DNA of 64,000 bases from Pelecanus crispus (lineage: Eukaryota; Chordata; Aves; Pelecaniformes; Pelecanidae). Location: positions 1,684,001 through 1,748,000 of the forward strand of contig NC_134649.1 in the NCBI RefSeq assembly GCF_030463565.1. The letters are read 5' to 3'. Shown here one piece after another: positions 28,873 through 38,706 of the stretch. The notes under the pieces were generated by a model. That model was not told the origin of the DNA and made no database searches. It saw nothing but the letters and a program-made list of their open reading frames with translations. Position 1 is the first letter of the stretch. Every line of letters starts with the position of its first letter. Both the position numbers and the translations under genes were made by a program.

Positions 28873-30070
28873 ACCCTGGGCTTGCCCCGCAGCAAGGTGC
28901 CACCGACTTCACTGGCAGCATTTGTCTTTAACGTGGGGTTTTTTTTCTTATTCTGTTTACTACAAATACCAAAGAGCGTCGCACTGCCAGACTTCCATCC
29001 CAGGGCTGGCCGGTACAAAAACCCAGCCCCAAATTAGTATTTGTGTTGATATCAGAGATGCTTCATGGCCCCTCCCAAGCACCAGGCTGCAGGGAGGAGG
29101 AGGAGGAGGAGAAACTACACACCAGCAGCCGCCGTTTCTGCTTGTCCCACGGACACGAGCCGTCCAAGCATGCGGGGTGCAGCCCTGTCCCTGACACCTC
29201 CCCATGCTTCAGCTCCTGCTGCCCCGGGGGAGCGCTGGCGACTGGCACCCCACCGAAACCGCTGCAGACTTGCCCGTCCTTACCCAAGCTGTACATGCTG
29301 AGCGCCGCATAATCGAAGAAGTAGCAGATGTGCCGGGCGCGGGTGGACATGGTGCTGAAGGTGTGGGCGCAGCTGGAGGCGAGGGGGTAGATGCAGCAGG
29401 TCAGCAGGTAGGCGAGGAGGGGCCAGGCGTGGGGGTCCTCCCGGTTCCCCGGCCCCCGCAGCCGCCCCACCAGGGTCCACACGAAGTACCTGTGGGGCGG
29501 AGGAAGGTGAGCACGGCACCCTTGGGTGCCCCCCGTCCCTGCTCCCCCAGCCTTGCTCCCACCGCCAAGACCCACCACCTCCTCCCACGGACGCTGAAGA
29601 GCCAGGGCATGGTACCTACCAGGTAGGCACAAAATGCGTCCAGATATTGAGGGTCTCGTTCGTCATTTGGAAGACGCTGAGGAGGCAGTCTGCGGCCGAG
29701 CTTCTCGGAGGGCGATACCCGAAGAGGATCCCCTGCTCCTGGTACCCCTGCAAGGCAAGGACTGGCACCGGGGGCAGTCGGAGGAGAAGGAAGGACAAAT
29801 CGGAGAAGGAAGGAAGGTTGCCAAAAGGAGGGTGCCCATGTTTCAGGACCCAGGACCCTTCTGCAAGGACAGAGCCGTGTCCCCCCGTGGGAGGTGGTCC
29901 CGGGGAGGGGCTGAGCACTGCCCCAGGGGAAAATGGCCACCCCAGCACGCTGCTCCCGCCCGTCACCCCCCAAAATCCCACCCAGCCTCGGGCTTAGGGA
30001 AGAGAAGCTCCTCGCTGACCTTAGGCACTTGGTTGATGCTGAGCAGCCGGGGTAACTTGAGGCTCAGCAT
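22229..30070 (-). CDS. PAQR5: PAQR5, membrane progestin receptor gamma, seven coding exons
   Basis: Seven-helix PAQR-family membrane protein, reported as a non-genomic progestin receptor (mPR gamma). The exons join in frame to 999 nt, giving 332 residues (human 330). PAQR hallmarks are intact: [13 protein letters not shown] (E48, N51, H55), the [11 protein letters not shown] helix (S98/S99, H102), the ICYFFDY aspartate (D119) and the final HSHQVFH (H254, H258) expected to coordinate zinc. The gene lies between KIF23 and GLCE on the same strand, as in human. The start ATG has G at -3 and human also begins MLSLKLPRL. Introns hold a CAG repeat, a G22 tract and one CR1. Confidence 0.95.
23134..23275 (-). 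CDS. PAQR5: PAQR5 coding exon 6
   Basis: Encodes [20 protein letters not shown], a transmembrane helix, and [16 protein letters not shown], the conserved LPER motif of PAQR proteins. Acceptor CTGCTGCAG, donor GTAAGT. Confidence 0.94.
23801..23897 (-). CDS. PAQR5: PAQR5 coding exon 5
   Basis: Encodes [20 protein letters not shown] and [12 protein letters not shown], matching the human FLEIQKP...YPYTWDSLPIFYR region. Acceptor TTCTTCTAG, donor GTACGG. The preceding intron (23898-28458) contains a CR1 and the G22 tract. Confidence 0.94.
25451..25743 (-). mobile_element. CR1 LINE 3' fragment, PAQR5 intron 4
   Basis: Reversed CR1 terminus (ATAGAATCATAGAATC) followed by the standard CR1 3' region; the minus strand encodes [20 protein letters not shown]. 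It is heavily 5' truncated, about 290 bp long. Confidence 0.93.
27558..27579 (+). repeat. uninterrupted G22 tract
   Basis: Twenty-two consecutive G on the plus strand, followed shortly by a further G7 run, within the PAQR5 intron between coding exons 4 and 5. Length in a read-based assembly is unreliable. Confidence 0.9.
28459..28585 (-). CDS. PAQR5: PAQR5 coding exon 4
   Basis: Encodes [20 protein letters not shown] then [20 protein letters not shown], covering a loop and the next helix. Acceptor TATTTCCAG, donor GTAAGC within an arginine codon. Confidence 0.94.
28815..28871. repeat. pure (GCT)19 / (AGC)19 trinucleotide repeat
   Basis: Nineteen perfect GCT triplets on the plus strand, hence a CAG repeat in the PAQR5 pre-mRNA. 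It is intronic (between coding exons 3 and 4), so the polyserine, polyalanine and polycysteine frames are spurious. On the sense strand CCCAGGGTAAGC immediately precedes it. Confidence 0.97.
29284..29489 (-). CDS. PAQR5: PAQR5 coding exon 3
   Basis: Encodes helices 1-3, from [10 protein letters not shown] to [18 protein letters not shown], with the conserved SSCAHTFS motif. Acceptor CCCCACAG, donor GTAAGG. Confidence 0.95.
29620..29747 (-). CDS. PAQR5: PAQR5 coding exon 2
   Basis: Encodes [20 protein letters not shown] and [22 protein letters not shown], which includes the first PAQR motif at the start of helix 1. Acceptor CCTTGCAG. Donor GTAGGT splits a tryptophan codon; reading past it meets TAG. 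Confidence 0.94.
30020..30070 (-). CDS. PAQR5: PAQR5 coding exon 1
   Basis: Seventeen codons, [17 protein letters not shown], followed by donor GTCAGC. The upstream exon boundary in the 5' UTR is not obvious. Confidence 0.92.
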
Positions 30071-32149
30071 GGCGCGGGTCGGGGCTCCGGCTCCGAGGGA
30101 TGTTTTCGGCTCCACTTCCCTGGGGACGAGCCCCGGCACTGCCTCACACCCCACCTGGCCGCATCTCCCTCCTCGCCGGGGAAGCGATGGGACAGGGATG
30201 GGGCTGCCCTGTGACGGGTGAAGCGATGCTCCCCAGGCTCAGGACGGGTGGCCTGGGGGTGACGAGCATTCGTGGGGATGCCGCACGGTGTCCCCATGCG
30301 GGGTCCCAAACCTGCACGTGGCAAACGCTTCCCGGGGGGTTCCCGTGGCACGGGGAGGGGAGACAGCATCCATCGCTGCGGGGGATGTTGGGATCCCTCC
30401 CAACCACCCGTACCCGAAAGGGGCAGGGGGAGAAGGACGGCATGTCCCTGTGCCCACCACCCAGAGCGACTGAAACCCCGTTATCACCCCGAGAGAGCAA
30501 GGGGTGGTGCGGGAACAGCACCCACGTCCCCCAAGCACCTCGAGGTCACACAGAAAGCCCTGGGCATGGGCTGGGGGGCCGCAGGGTGCCGGCAGGTCCC
30601 CTCGGGGAAGCGGGGAGGACGCAGGGTCCCAGGCAGCGTCCGGGCCGGTTCCTCTCTGCCCACTCCCCATCGAACACCCCAGTGCCACAGGGCAGCCCCT
30701 CCGGCCCCGACGTCTCCATCTCTTACCCACTGATGGCTTCGGCAGCGCCGCCTCTCCCTCCTCCGCCTCCGGGCTGTGAAATAAAGGTGAAAAAATAAAT
30801 TATCTCCTGCACGGGACTGCCTGGCCTGGGGGAAGCTGGGCAAGAAGGGAGCCCGAGGCTCGGCGTGCTGGTTCAGCTTGGTCGCACGGGCGTATCGCAT
30901 GCAAACCAACGCGCCGGGCCCCCCAGGTTTCCGAGACAGATCTCTGCGACCCTCTGGCCCACGGAGCCATGAGCAGGAGCCTCTGCAGCTTCCCGAGAGA
31001 GGCTCCTGGGACGGCATTTCGGCTGCCTCAGCCATCCCATAACTTCACACCAGGACGCACCGAGCTGCAGCCATCAACACATGTTGCTGGTGCTGCACAG
31101 AGACCCGCCAGTCCCAAATAAACCCCTCTGCCTCCCTTTCCCGGCCCCTGGCATTACCTTTCGTCTTCCCCGGCTCTTCCTCCCCACCCATACTCTACCT
31201 CTCCGCACGGCCAAGTGGCTCCGGTGCAAACTAGCACGGGCAAAACCCCGTGGGACACGGTGCATGGGGAGTGCCCGGAGAGAGGGCGGTGGCAGGGAGG
31301 CGATTAACAGGAGGGAAAAAATTAACGAGGCAAGAGCGCAAAAAAATAAAACTGGAAATGCCTTTAGTTAAAGAGTAGACTTAAATCAGGAGCTTTTTTT
31401 TTTTTTGGCTGTTGTGCTACAGGCGTGCTGCCTCAAAGCTACGCGGAGCCTGCAGCCCTTCCGTGACCCCCTCGGTGCTCCGGCACCTCTCCATGGTGGA
31501 ATGGGGACCTTATCCCTGCGGTGGCCTCCGGAGCCTCAGCACCCGGCTGGAGGGCAGGGAGCGAGGGCAGGGAGCGAGGGCTGCCGTGGGTTATTTGCAT
31601 GCTCCACAAAGAAAGGGCAGCCTGGCACGGAGCTCTGCTTTTTCCTATCCCCGCCGCACGTCTGATCTAAACAAATGAGGGCGATGATGGGATGGGACAA
31701 AAATAATGCCTCTTATCTCGGCGAAGCCGCACGAGCTCTTCACAAAGGCACGCCGCGGGGCGCGGGAGCCCCGATTTGCAAAGAGCCCTTGGATGGGAGC
31801 GCCGAGCTGGGTGCGCTCGGGTGCAACCCGGGCAAACCACGTCGAAAGCAGGGAGCCGGTCCCCGCAGACGGACGTGGGAAGCACTGGGCCCGGGCTTAA
31901 CGAAGAACTTGTATTATTAAGAGCAAAATGAATCACTGGAGCTGCGGGGCGCAGCAGCAGCGCGGGCACGCCCTGCAGCCCTGTGTTTCCTCCTCCTTCG
32001 GCTGACTTTTCCCACCTGGGGAGCGGTGCTGCCGTGGCAGCGGCGTGGGACGAGGGACGGGCGCCCATGGCAGCCGTGACCTCTGCGAACAGCTCCTTTG
32101 CCAACAGCAGGTTACAAACTCTGCAGGCTCACCTAGCTGGCTGCAAACA

Positions 32150-32210
32150 CACCTCTTCTTCCTTCTCCTCCTCCTCCTCTTCCTCCTCCTCCTCCTCCTC
32201 CTCATCTCCC
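32150..32210. repeat. polypyrimidine CTC/CTT tract
   Basis: About 60 bp of nearly pure CTC/CTT triplets on the plus strand (polypurine on the minus strand), a mirror-type sequence able to form triplex DNA. It lies in the GC-rich region upstream of PAQR5 coding exon 1. Confidence 0.9.
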
Positions 32211-33176
32211 CATGGCCACGCACGAAGCCCCACGGGCACATCAAGCACCGCAGGCTGCAGATCCAGCCCGGGAGCCTTTGGTTTGTGCCGAGCTCACCCG
32301 GGGAAGGTTCCTGCCTGGCACCGGCTTTCACACTGAAAGGCTGCGGTTTGTCTCTGGCGAGAGGAGCCCTGCCACGTCCCCTGTCACCGTCCCCCTGCCA
32401 CGTGCCCGGATTCGGCTCCAGCGCGCGCGGAGCGTGGCTGCCGCAGCTCTCCCACGGCGCAGCTCTCCCCGCCAGCCCCAGCCGGCAGCCGGTGTCTTTC
32501 AGCGGAGGGCAAAATATTTTAGCTGTTAATTATTAACTTCTATGACTTTCTTACAGTGGCACAAGGAGAGAGACGAGTTGAACTGCGAAAGTGGCGGCTG
32601 GGCTCCTTTGAGTGCTCGGCACCGGCGTCAGCAGCATGGGCCATGCCAAGACCTTCTCCAGCAGAACAGCAGAGGCTTTGTAGGAGGTTGTTATTGCTGC
32701 GGGTGGCTGCTGGTATCTGCTCGGGATCCGAGACGAGCAGGCAGCTCCGAGCATACGCATAAGCTTAAGGCTTTCCAAAATCAGTGCGTTTCAGGCACGT
32801 GCTCGAGCTCTTTGCCAGACCCAGCGCTTTCATCCGGCCTCCTCGGGGGCCGGCCGCATCTCAGCGCCCCGTCCCGCTCCTAAAACGCTGCCGAGTGAAA
32901 CTTCCATAAATTCTGCAAACGATCGGCGCAGCCACGAGCTGCCGGCGCCGTAGGAGGGCAGAGAAAAAGCAACTTAACTGCCGGCCCCGCCACACCATCC
33001 CCATCACGCACGGCTTTTTCCCACCTTCATCTTTTCATGACGCGTCCGAAAAACTCCCAGCCTCCCGGCGCGGGACCCGCAGGCGAGCTGACGCCGCGCA
33101 AAGCCTCGGGCAGCGTGAAAAGCAGCGAGCTGAAATGATTCAGCGGGGGGAAAAAAGCAGAGCGGCCGGTACTTAC

Positions 33177-33420
33177 GGCGCTGCTCCCGGGAATGGGGCT
33201 GGGTCGGATGCTGCGTTATCGCCGGCGCTGGCTCCGGGCGAGCGTATTACTCATCTGTGTACAAACACAGCCCACATGGCCGAGCCGCGCTGGAAGCCTG
33301 GCTGGGGCGTAGGCAGCCAAGCGAGCGGGCTGGGGCAGGTTTGGCAAAGGCGGCAGGAAGGGCAGGGAGGTTCTGCCGAAAGCCCAGCTTGCTGCCGGCA
33401 CCCGGCGGGACGCGCACCGC
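33177..33420 (-). promoter_or_regulatory. PAQR5: candidate PAQR5 promoter and leader exon donor
   Basis: A CpG-dense block on the minus strand ends at the strong consensus 5' splice site GCGCC|GTAAGTACC (GT at 33176). That is the expected layout of a TATA-less first non-coding exon spliced to the ATG exon at 30.07 kb. Another consensus donor (GTAAGT at 35131-35126) is an alternative. The exon start is unknown. Confidence 0.3.
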
Positions 33421-36400
33421 ACCCCGGCTGGGCTCGGAGGGGAAGGGCACAGCGGGGGTCAGCCCCGCCGGCTGCTTTCCCAGATTAGGAGCAAATTAAT
33501 TCTGGCTCGTCTTTGAGTGGAACAGGAAAAAGGCAACAAAATAAAACCGGAAATAACTGTGGCCAAAACGCTCTCAGATCGTGCTCTGGATTAGCTTCAG
33601 CCCGGCTGCAAGGAAGTGGAATAAGGGCAGGAAAAAATATTAACTCACAGACCTCCCAGTGCATCTTCAGCTCCCAGGCCCCTCTGCTTTAGCACCGGAA
33701 ACCACCCGAACCTTGCTTGACTGTCTCCAGGGAGGCTGTAAAGTTAAAACCCTCCCAGAGATGACACGGGAGGTGTTCCCAAACTGGCCGGAGTTCTTAC
33801 ACCATTCCCGGCTGGACGGAGGAGCAGAGCCGGCCGGCGAGCGGGGTCCCCTTGGGCACCGCAGAGCGGGAGCCCCTGGCTCTCCCCACGCCTGCGCCGG
33901 CTGCAGAACCCAGCGCGTTTCCCCTTCTCCTCCCCGCCGAAGCCTCTATTTTTACTGCAGCCGTTGGTAACGTGTTTCACAACATTTGAACAGAGCGGTA
34001 GATTGAGGAGGGCGAGTCGCTGCAGAGCGGCGCAGGGGCATCGCTCCTGAATTAAATAGTTGGAAGAACCAGCGCCGGGCGTAACGCACCGCTCGCGGGG
34101 CGCGGGGAGAAGCAGCAAGGGTCGTCTGAAATCAGGGCTGGTGACTGTGCAGCACTAGCCGGCATTTTAATCACAAGGGAAAGTCTCTGGACATCAATTT
34201 TGGGTGTAAGCGCATTAACCATCCCCTGCCGCCACTGCAGCGCGGCTTCCGCTCCGACGACGGCTTCCCAGGGCTCTGCCCTCGCCTTTTGGGTGCTGTT
34301 CCCCCCGGGAGGGACGCCCGGGGCTGAGATCGTGCCCGTTTCCCAACGTCGGAGCCTTCCTGGCTCTGACCCACCGACAAGGGACCGCTGCAGGGCGGGC
34401 ACGGGGGATTTGCACCGATGGCTCCAGTAACGGGTTCCTTAACGAAGCGACCCCCATGCAGAGGGCCAGATCCTGCCAGCAAAACCCAAATGCCGCGGCC
34501 GTGACCTCTGCTACCACGAAACTCATCCCTGGCAGCAAACAGGAGCTCGGGGGTGATCTCAGCGGGGCAGGGATGAGCCAGGGACGCGGGGACGGACACG
34601 TGCCAGCGGAAGCCGATGCTCGCGCTCCGGCGTGAAGCCCACGCAGGGCTGGGTTTACAAACAGCCCTTTTATTCGGGTGAAGAAAGTAAAGCCGTCCCC
34701 GGGCGGTACAAGGAAGAGGGTTTCATCACCGCGCTGCTGGGAGGAGGAGCTGTGTCGCGGTTAACCAGGCGCCTCTGGATCCCCCGCAGCTCCTGCAGCT
34801 TTTTCCCCGCTTGCTGGCAAATTGGCACAAAACGGAGATTTGCTTTGCGGGCATGGGGCGGGAGAGGCCACGGCCGGGCCGGGCACGCTCACGTCTGCAT
34901 CCAGCTGCGGGGCAGGGGACGGCTCAGCTCCCCGGCGAGGTTGGCACCGACTTCATCCCCCCGGCCCCGCAGGGCCACGGGCCAGGAGAGCAGCGAGCGG
35001 CAGGGAAACGCTGCCTCTCTGCACCACCCCAAGCTTTTAGCGCTGAGCATGTGTTTTAAACCACCTCCCAGGCTCTTTTTTCCTCCAAACCATTGCCCAC
35101 AGAGACCAAGCTGTGGATTTACTCTACTTACCCCCTCGCCTGCCCGGGGTTTACAAGCCGTAGCCGGTCAAATGAGCTGGAAAGGATGAAGTCTGCTGCT
35201 GCGCTGCAATAAACCCATGAAATACTTTTAAATGACTCCTGGTTGTTTTTACAGGATCATTGACACAAACCCATCAAATAATTCATCCGCATTTATTTGT
35301 GCTGGCAGCTCTTAGCAGCGGAGGAGAGATTGATACCCGAGTACTTCGACCCCGCTTTGGGCGCGATCCCCAGCCCGAGGCAGGACCTTCTTCCCAGCGC
35401 CGTGCCCGTGTACAAGCAGCCTGGGAAACCTCGTGTTTCTGACCCGGCGTTTTCAGCGCTTGCAAAGGCTGTGCCAGCCCCCCCGGTGCCTCCCAAGCTA
35501 CTGGTGCGACGAGTTTCAAACCGGTGGAAACTTCCCAGCACCGGTGGAAACTTCCCAGCACTGAAGGGCTGAACCCGAGCCATGGTTTTTGCAGCAAAAT
35601 AGGAACCGGGCTGAAATAAAACCGTGTGAGCAGGACATCCTGGGGGTCTGGAAACCAGCAGCGAGCACAAACCAGCCGAGAGCTTCCGCTGGCTCTTGTT
35701 CCTGGGGGCAAAGCGCCGGGAAAAGGCATTTGCAGTGGGAAAGCTCCCGGCTGCACGGCCCAGCTGCCTCTCAGGATGCTGTGCTCCGGGTAAAGGCCTT
35801 GCCGGCACCAAGCCGGAGCGAGACGGGGCACTGCCAGAGCACCCGCGCCTTCGGTGAAGACCCGTGCAGCCCCAAATCCCGTGGGGATAACGAGCGAGTG
35901 GCACATCCAGCCCCGCATCCGTGCAAATGCCCGGGAGGCTCTAACGGGGGAGCCGGAGCCGCGGGGCTCAGCATCCCGACCGCCGTCCCCGAGCCTCGCC
36001 GCCGGCACGCGTTTGCCGAGGGCTGGCCAGGATCCACCCAGCAGCACCCAGCTCGGCTCCAGCCTCCGGCGAGGTTCACCTCACGCTCTTACCGAGCGTT
36101 AAAAGCTGGAGAAGATGAAAAATGAGAAAAAATGGGTGTTTGATTGCTGGCCGGATGGTGCTGCCCTGCTCTGTCGTCAACGGGGAGCTGGGTGAGCTGA
36201 GCGTGGCCGGGTGCGGGGAGCACCGCTCATCCCACCCACGGGCACAGCTCACGGGTCCAGCGCGCTCTGGTTTTAATCACCCTCTGGATTTTATTTGACT
36301 TAGAACTGGGCAGCGGGAGCATAAAGGTGACTTTTCCCAGCTGGCCATACCCCAGCGCACGGTGTCTGTTTGCTGAACTGCGGACAAACATCCGCCCTTA

Positions 36401-36540
36401 AAAAACAAAAATGACTCCCTGGGAGCTGCCGAGGTTCAGCGGCGCACCCGGAGCTGCCCAAAAAGCCCCGCCAGCCTCGGGGAGAGCCACGGCGGGCTGC
36501 CCGGCCACCGCACCCGCACAGCACCGGCCCTGGAAGCTGC

Positions 36541-36645
36541 AGCCTGAGCCCTCATTTCAGGCTAAGCCCCCATTTCAGGCTAAGCCCAGGTTTTAGGCTA
36601 AGCCCGGGTTTTAGGCTGAGCCTGGGTTTTAGGCTGAGCCCAGCT
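36541..36645. repeat. short 20-21 bp tandem repeat
   Basis: About five diverged copies of a unit near AGGCTAAGCCCGGGTTTT. It is non-coding and flanked by unremarkable GC-rich sequence. Confidence 0.8.
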
Positions 36646-37227
36646 TTCCGGCCGGCTCACAGCACCCGGGGCGGGCAGAGTCCGGCCCTTGCAAGGCTGT
36701 GCATGGGCTGCACTCCCGCCACCCGGTTCCGCCTTGGTCTGACAGCAACATGCTCCGAGCAAATATTTCTTCTGCTTTTTTTATTCTTTACATTAACTGG
36801 AGAGTCTGGGTGCAGACTTCCCCAAAATTTCTGTTGAGGGGTGAAGACCAAGCGTGGGAAGGGCTCCTCCCACCCCAGAAACATCCAAGCACGTGAAAAC
36901 CATCGCACGGGAGGACCGAGGAGCATCCCTGGCCCCACGGCTGGGGGCCGGGCTTGGCACATGGTTCCCCCCAGAGCCGGGAACCAGCGCGGGCAGAGGC
37001 AACCCTCCGGGAGCTCTCGCCCTTCCCCTGCCCAAAGCCCGGTGCATGGCCCCTTGGGTCCCCCACCACCCTTGGGCGACGGGGCCAAGGGTGCCCAGCA
37101 CAGCAGCGGGTCCCACTGGCCGGTGCTGAGCCCCTGTGCCGGCTCCTGGGGGGGTCACGGTGGCCAGAGGGAGCCTGGTCTCCCATCCTCCTCCGAAAGG
37201 GGACCTCATCGAGGCAGCCCAGCTCAT

Positions 37228-37477
37228 CGTAGAATCATAGAACCATAGAACCATGGAATGCTTTGGGCTGGAAGGGACCCTTGGAGCCCACCCAGCCCAG
37301 CCCCTGCAGTGACAGGGACAGCTTTAACCAGAGCAGGGTGCTCAGAGCCCCGTCCAGCCTGGCCTGGGATGTTTCCAGGGATGGAGCATCTCCCACCTCC
37401 CTAGGCAACCTGTGCCAGTGCCTCACCACCCTCAGTGTAAACAATTTTTTCTTTATATCCAGTCTAAATCTGTTCTT
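37228..37477 (-). mobile_element. CR1 LINE fragment, diverged subfamily
   Basis: Starts with TAGAATCATAGAACCATAGA on the plus strand, then CTTTGGGCTGGAAGGGACCC, a head variant distinct from the other CR1s here. It contains an ATG-led remnant with VVRHWHRLPREVGDAPSLE on the minus strand. It is directly abutted by the next CR1. Confidence 0.88.
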
Positions 37478-38405
37478 AGAATCATAGAATCATAGAATCA
37501 TTTAGGTTGGAAAAGCCCTTTAAGATCACCCAGTCCAACCATTAACCTACACTACCAAGTCTACTCTAAGCCAATCAAGGGTAGACCAGACTGAACCATG
37601 TCCCCAAGTGCCACCTCTGCCCGTTTTTTGAACACTTCCAGGGATGGGGACTCCCCCACCTCTCTGGGCAGCCTGTTCCAATGCTTGACCACCCTTTCCG
37701 TAAAGAAATTTTTCCTAATTTCCAGCCTAAACCTCCCCTGGCACAGCTTGAGCCCATTTCCTCTCGTCCTGTCACTAACTACATGGGAGAAGAGCCCAAC
37801 ACCCACCTCCCTACACCCTCCTTTCAGGGAGTTGCAGAGAGCGATCAGGTCTCCCCTCAGCCTCCTCTTCTCCAGGCTGAACACCCCCAGCTCCCTCAGC
37901 CGCTCCCCACCAGCCCTGTGCTCCAGACCCTGCCCCAGCTCCGCTGCCCTTCTCTGGACACGCTCCAGCACCCCAATGTCCTTCTTGTGCCGAGGGGCCC
38001 ACAACTGGACACAGCATTCCAGGTGCGGCCTCACCAGCGCCGAGCACAGGGGCCGATCCCTGCCCTGCTCCTGCTGGCCACGCTATCCCTGACACAAGCC
38101 AGGATGCTGTTGGCCTTCTTGGCCACCTGGGCACACTGCTGGCTCATGTTCAGCCGCTGTCGACCAACACCCCCAGCTCCTTTTCGGCCAGGCAGCTTTC
38201 CAGCCACTCTTCCCCCAGCCTGCAGCGCTGCATGGGGTTGTTGTGACCCAAGTGCAGGACCCGGCACTTGCCCTTGTTGAACCTCACACAGCTGGCCTCG
38301 GCCCATCGGTCCAGCCTGGCCAGGTCCCTGTGCAGGGCCATCCTACCCTCCAGCAGATCGACACTCCCACCCAGCCTGGTGTCATCTGCAAACTTACTGA
38401 GGGTG
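37478..38405 (-). mobile_element. CR1 LINE with reverse-transcriptase remnant
   Basis: The longest CR1 in the window. Its plus-strand start is three tandem ATAGAATC-like units. The minus strand encodes [20 protein letters not shown] and, farther 5', the RT catalytic motif region [18 protein letters not shown], separated by frame breaks. It is a dead 5'-truncated copy. Confidence 0.92.
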
Positions 38406-38570
38406 CACTTCTTCTTTAGTTTAAAACCATTACTCCTTGTCCTGTCACAACAGCCCTTGCTAAAAAGCTTGTCCCCACCCTTCCTATCGGCCCCTTTCAG
38501 CACTGAAAGGCCACATCAAGGTCTCCCCACAGCCCCCTCCTCTCCAGGCTGAGCACCCCCAGCTCCCTCA
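38406..38570 (-). mobile_element. second CR1 subfamily fragment
   Basis: CR1-like sequence (AAAACCATTACTCCTTGTCC, CTCCTCTCCAGGCTGAGCAC on the plus strand) from the CR1 body, joined to the preceding element in mid-sequence. This suggests nested or recombined insertions. Confidence 0.75.
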
Positions 38571-38706
38571 TAGAATCGTGTAGGTTGGAGAAGACCTTTC
38601 AGATCACCCAGCCCAACCGTTATCCCTTCCCTCCTTGGCAGTGCTAGGTGAATGGTTGGACTGGGTGATCTGAAAGGTCTTTTCCAACCGACACAATTCC
38701 GTGATT
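38571..38706. repeat. inverted repeat made from two CR1 3' ends
   Basis: A CR1 terminus in reverse orientation (TAGAATCGTGTAGGTTGG onward) is followed after about 30 bp by a forward copy (GGTTGGACTGGGTGATCTGA to GTGATTCT). The arms, about 50 bp each, can pair into a long imperfect hairpin on either strand. Confidence 0.85.

Larger units (their letters stand above)
30071..37226. other. GC-rich non-coding region upstream of PAQR5 coding exon 1
   Basis: About 7 kb of GC- and CpG-rich sequence with many overlapping open frames but none with recognisable protein similarity. It probably holds the PAQR5 5' UTR exon(s) and promoter. Local features are a CTC tract at 32150, a candidate leader-exon donor at 33176, a 20-bp direct duplication at 35521-35560 and a short tandem repeat at 36541-36645. 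Confidence 0.5.

Noticed and set aside
28713-29194. Polyserine, polyalanine and polycysteine frames
   Set aside because: All come from the intronic (GCT)19 repeat. PAQR5 exons 3 and 4 flank it in the normal phase.
29063-29632. Open frame of 189 codons spanning PAQR5 exon 3 as one continuous exon
   Set aside because: Only 29284-29489 matches the PAQR family; consensus acceptor and donor sites bound that part and the flanks are intronic.
22229-30070. PAQR5 as a frameshifted pseudogene, because coding exon 2 reads straight into TAG
   Set aside because: The TAG is inside the GTAGGT donor; splicing at that donor restores the conserved tryptophan and all seven exons stay in frame.
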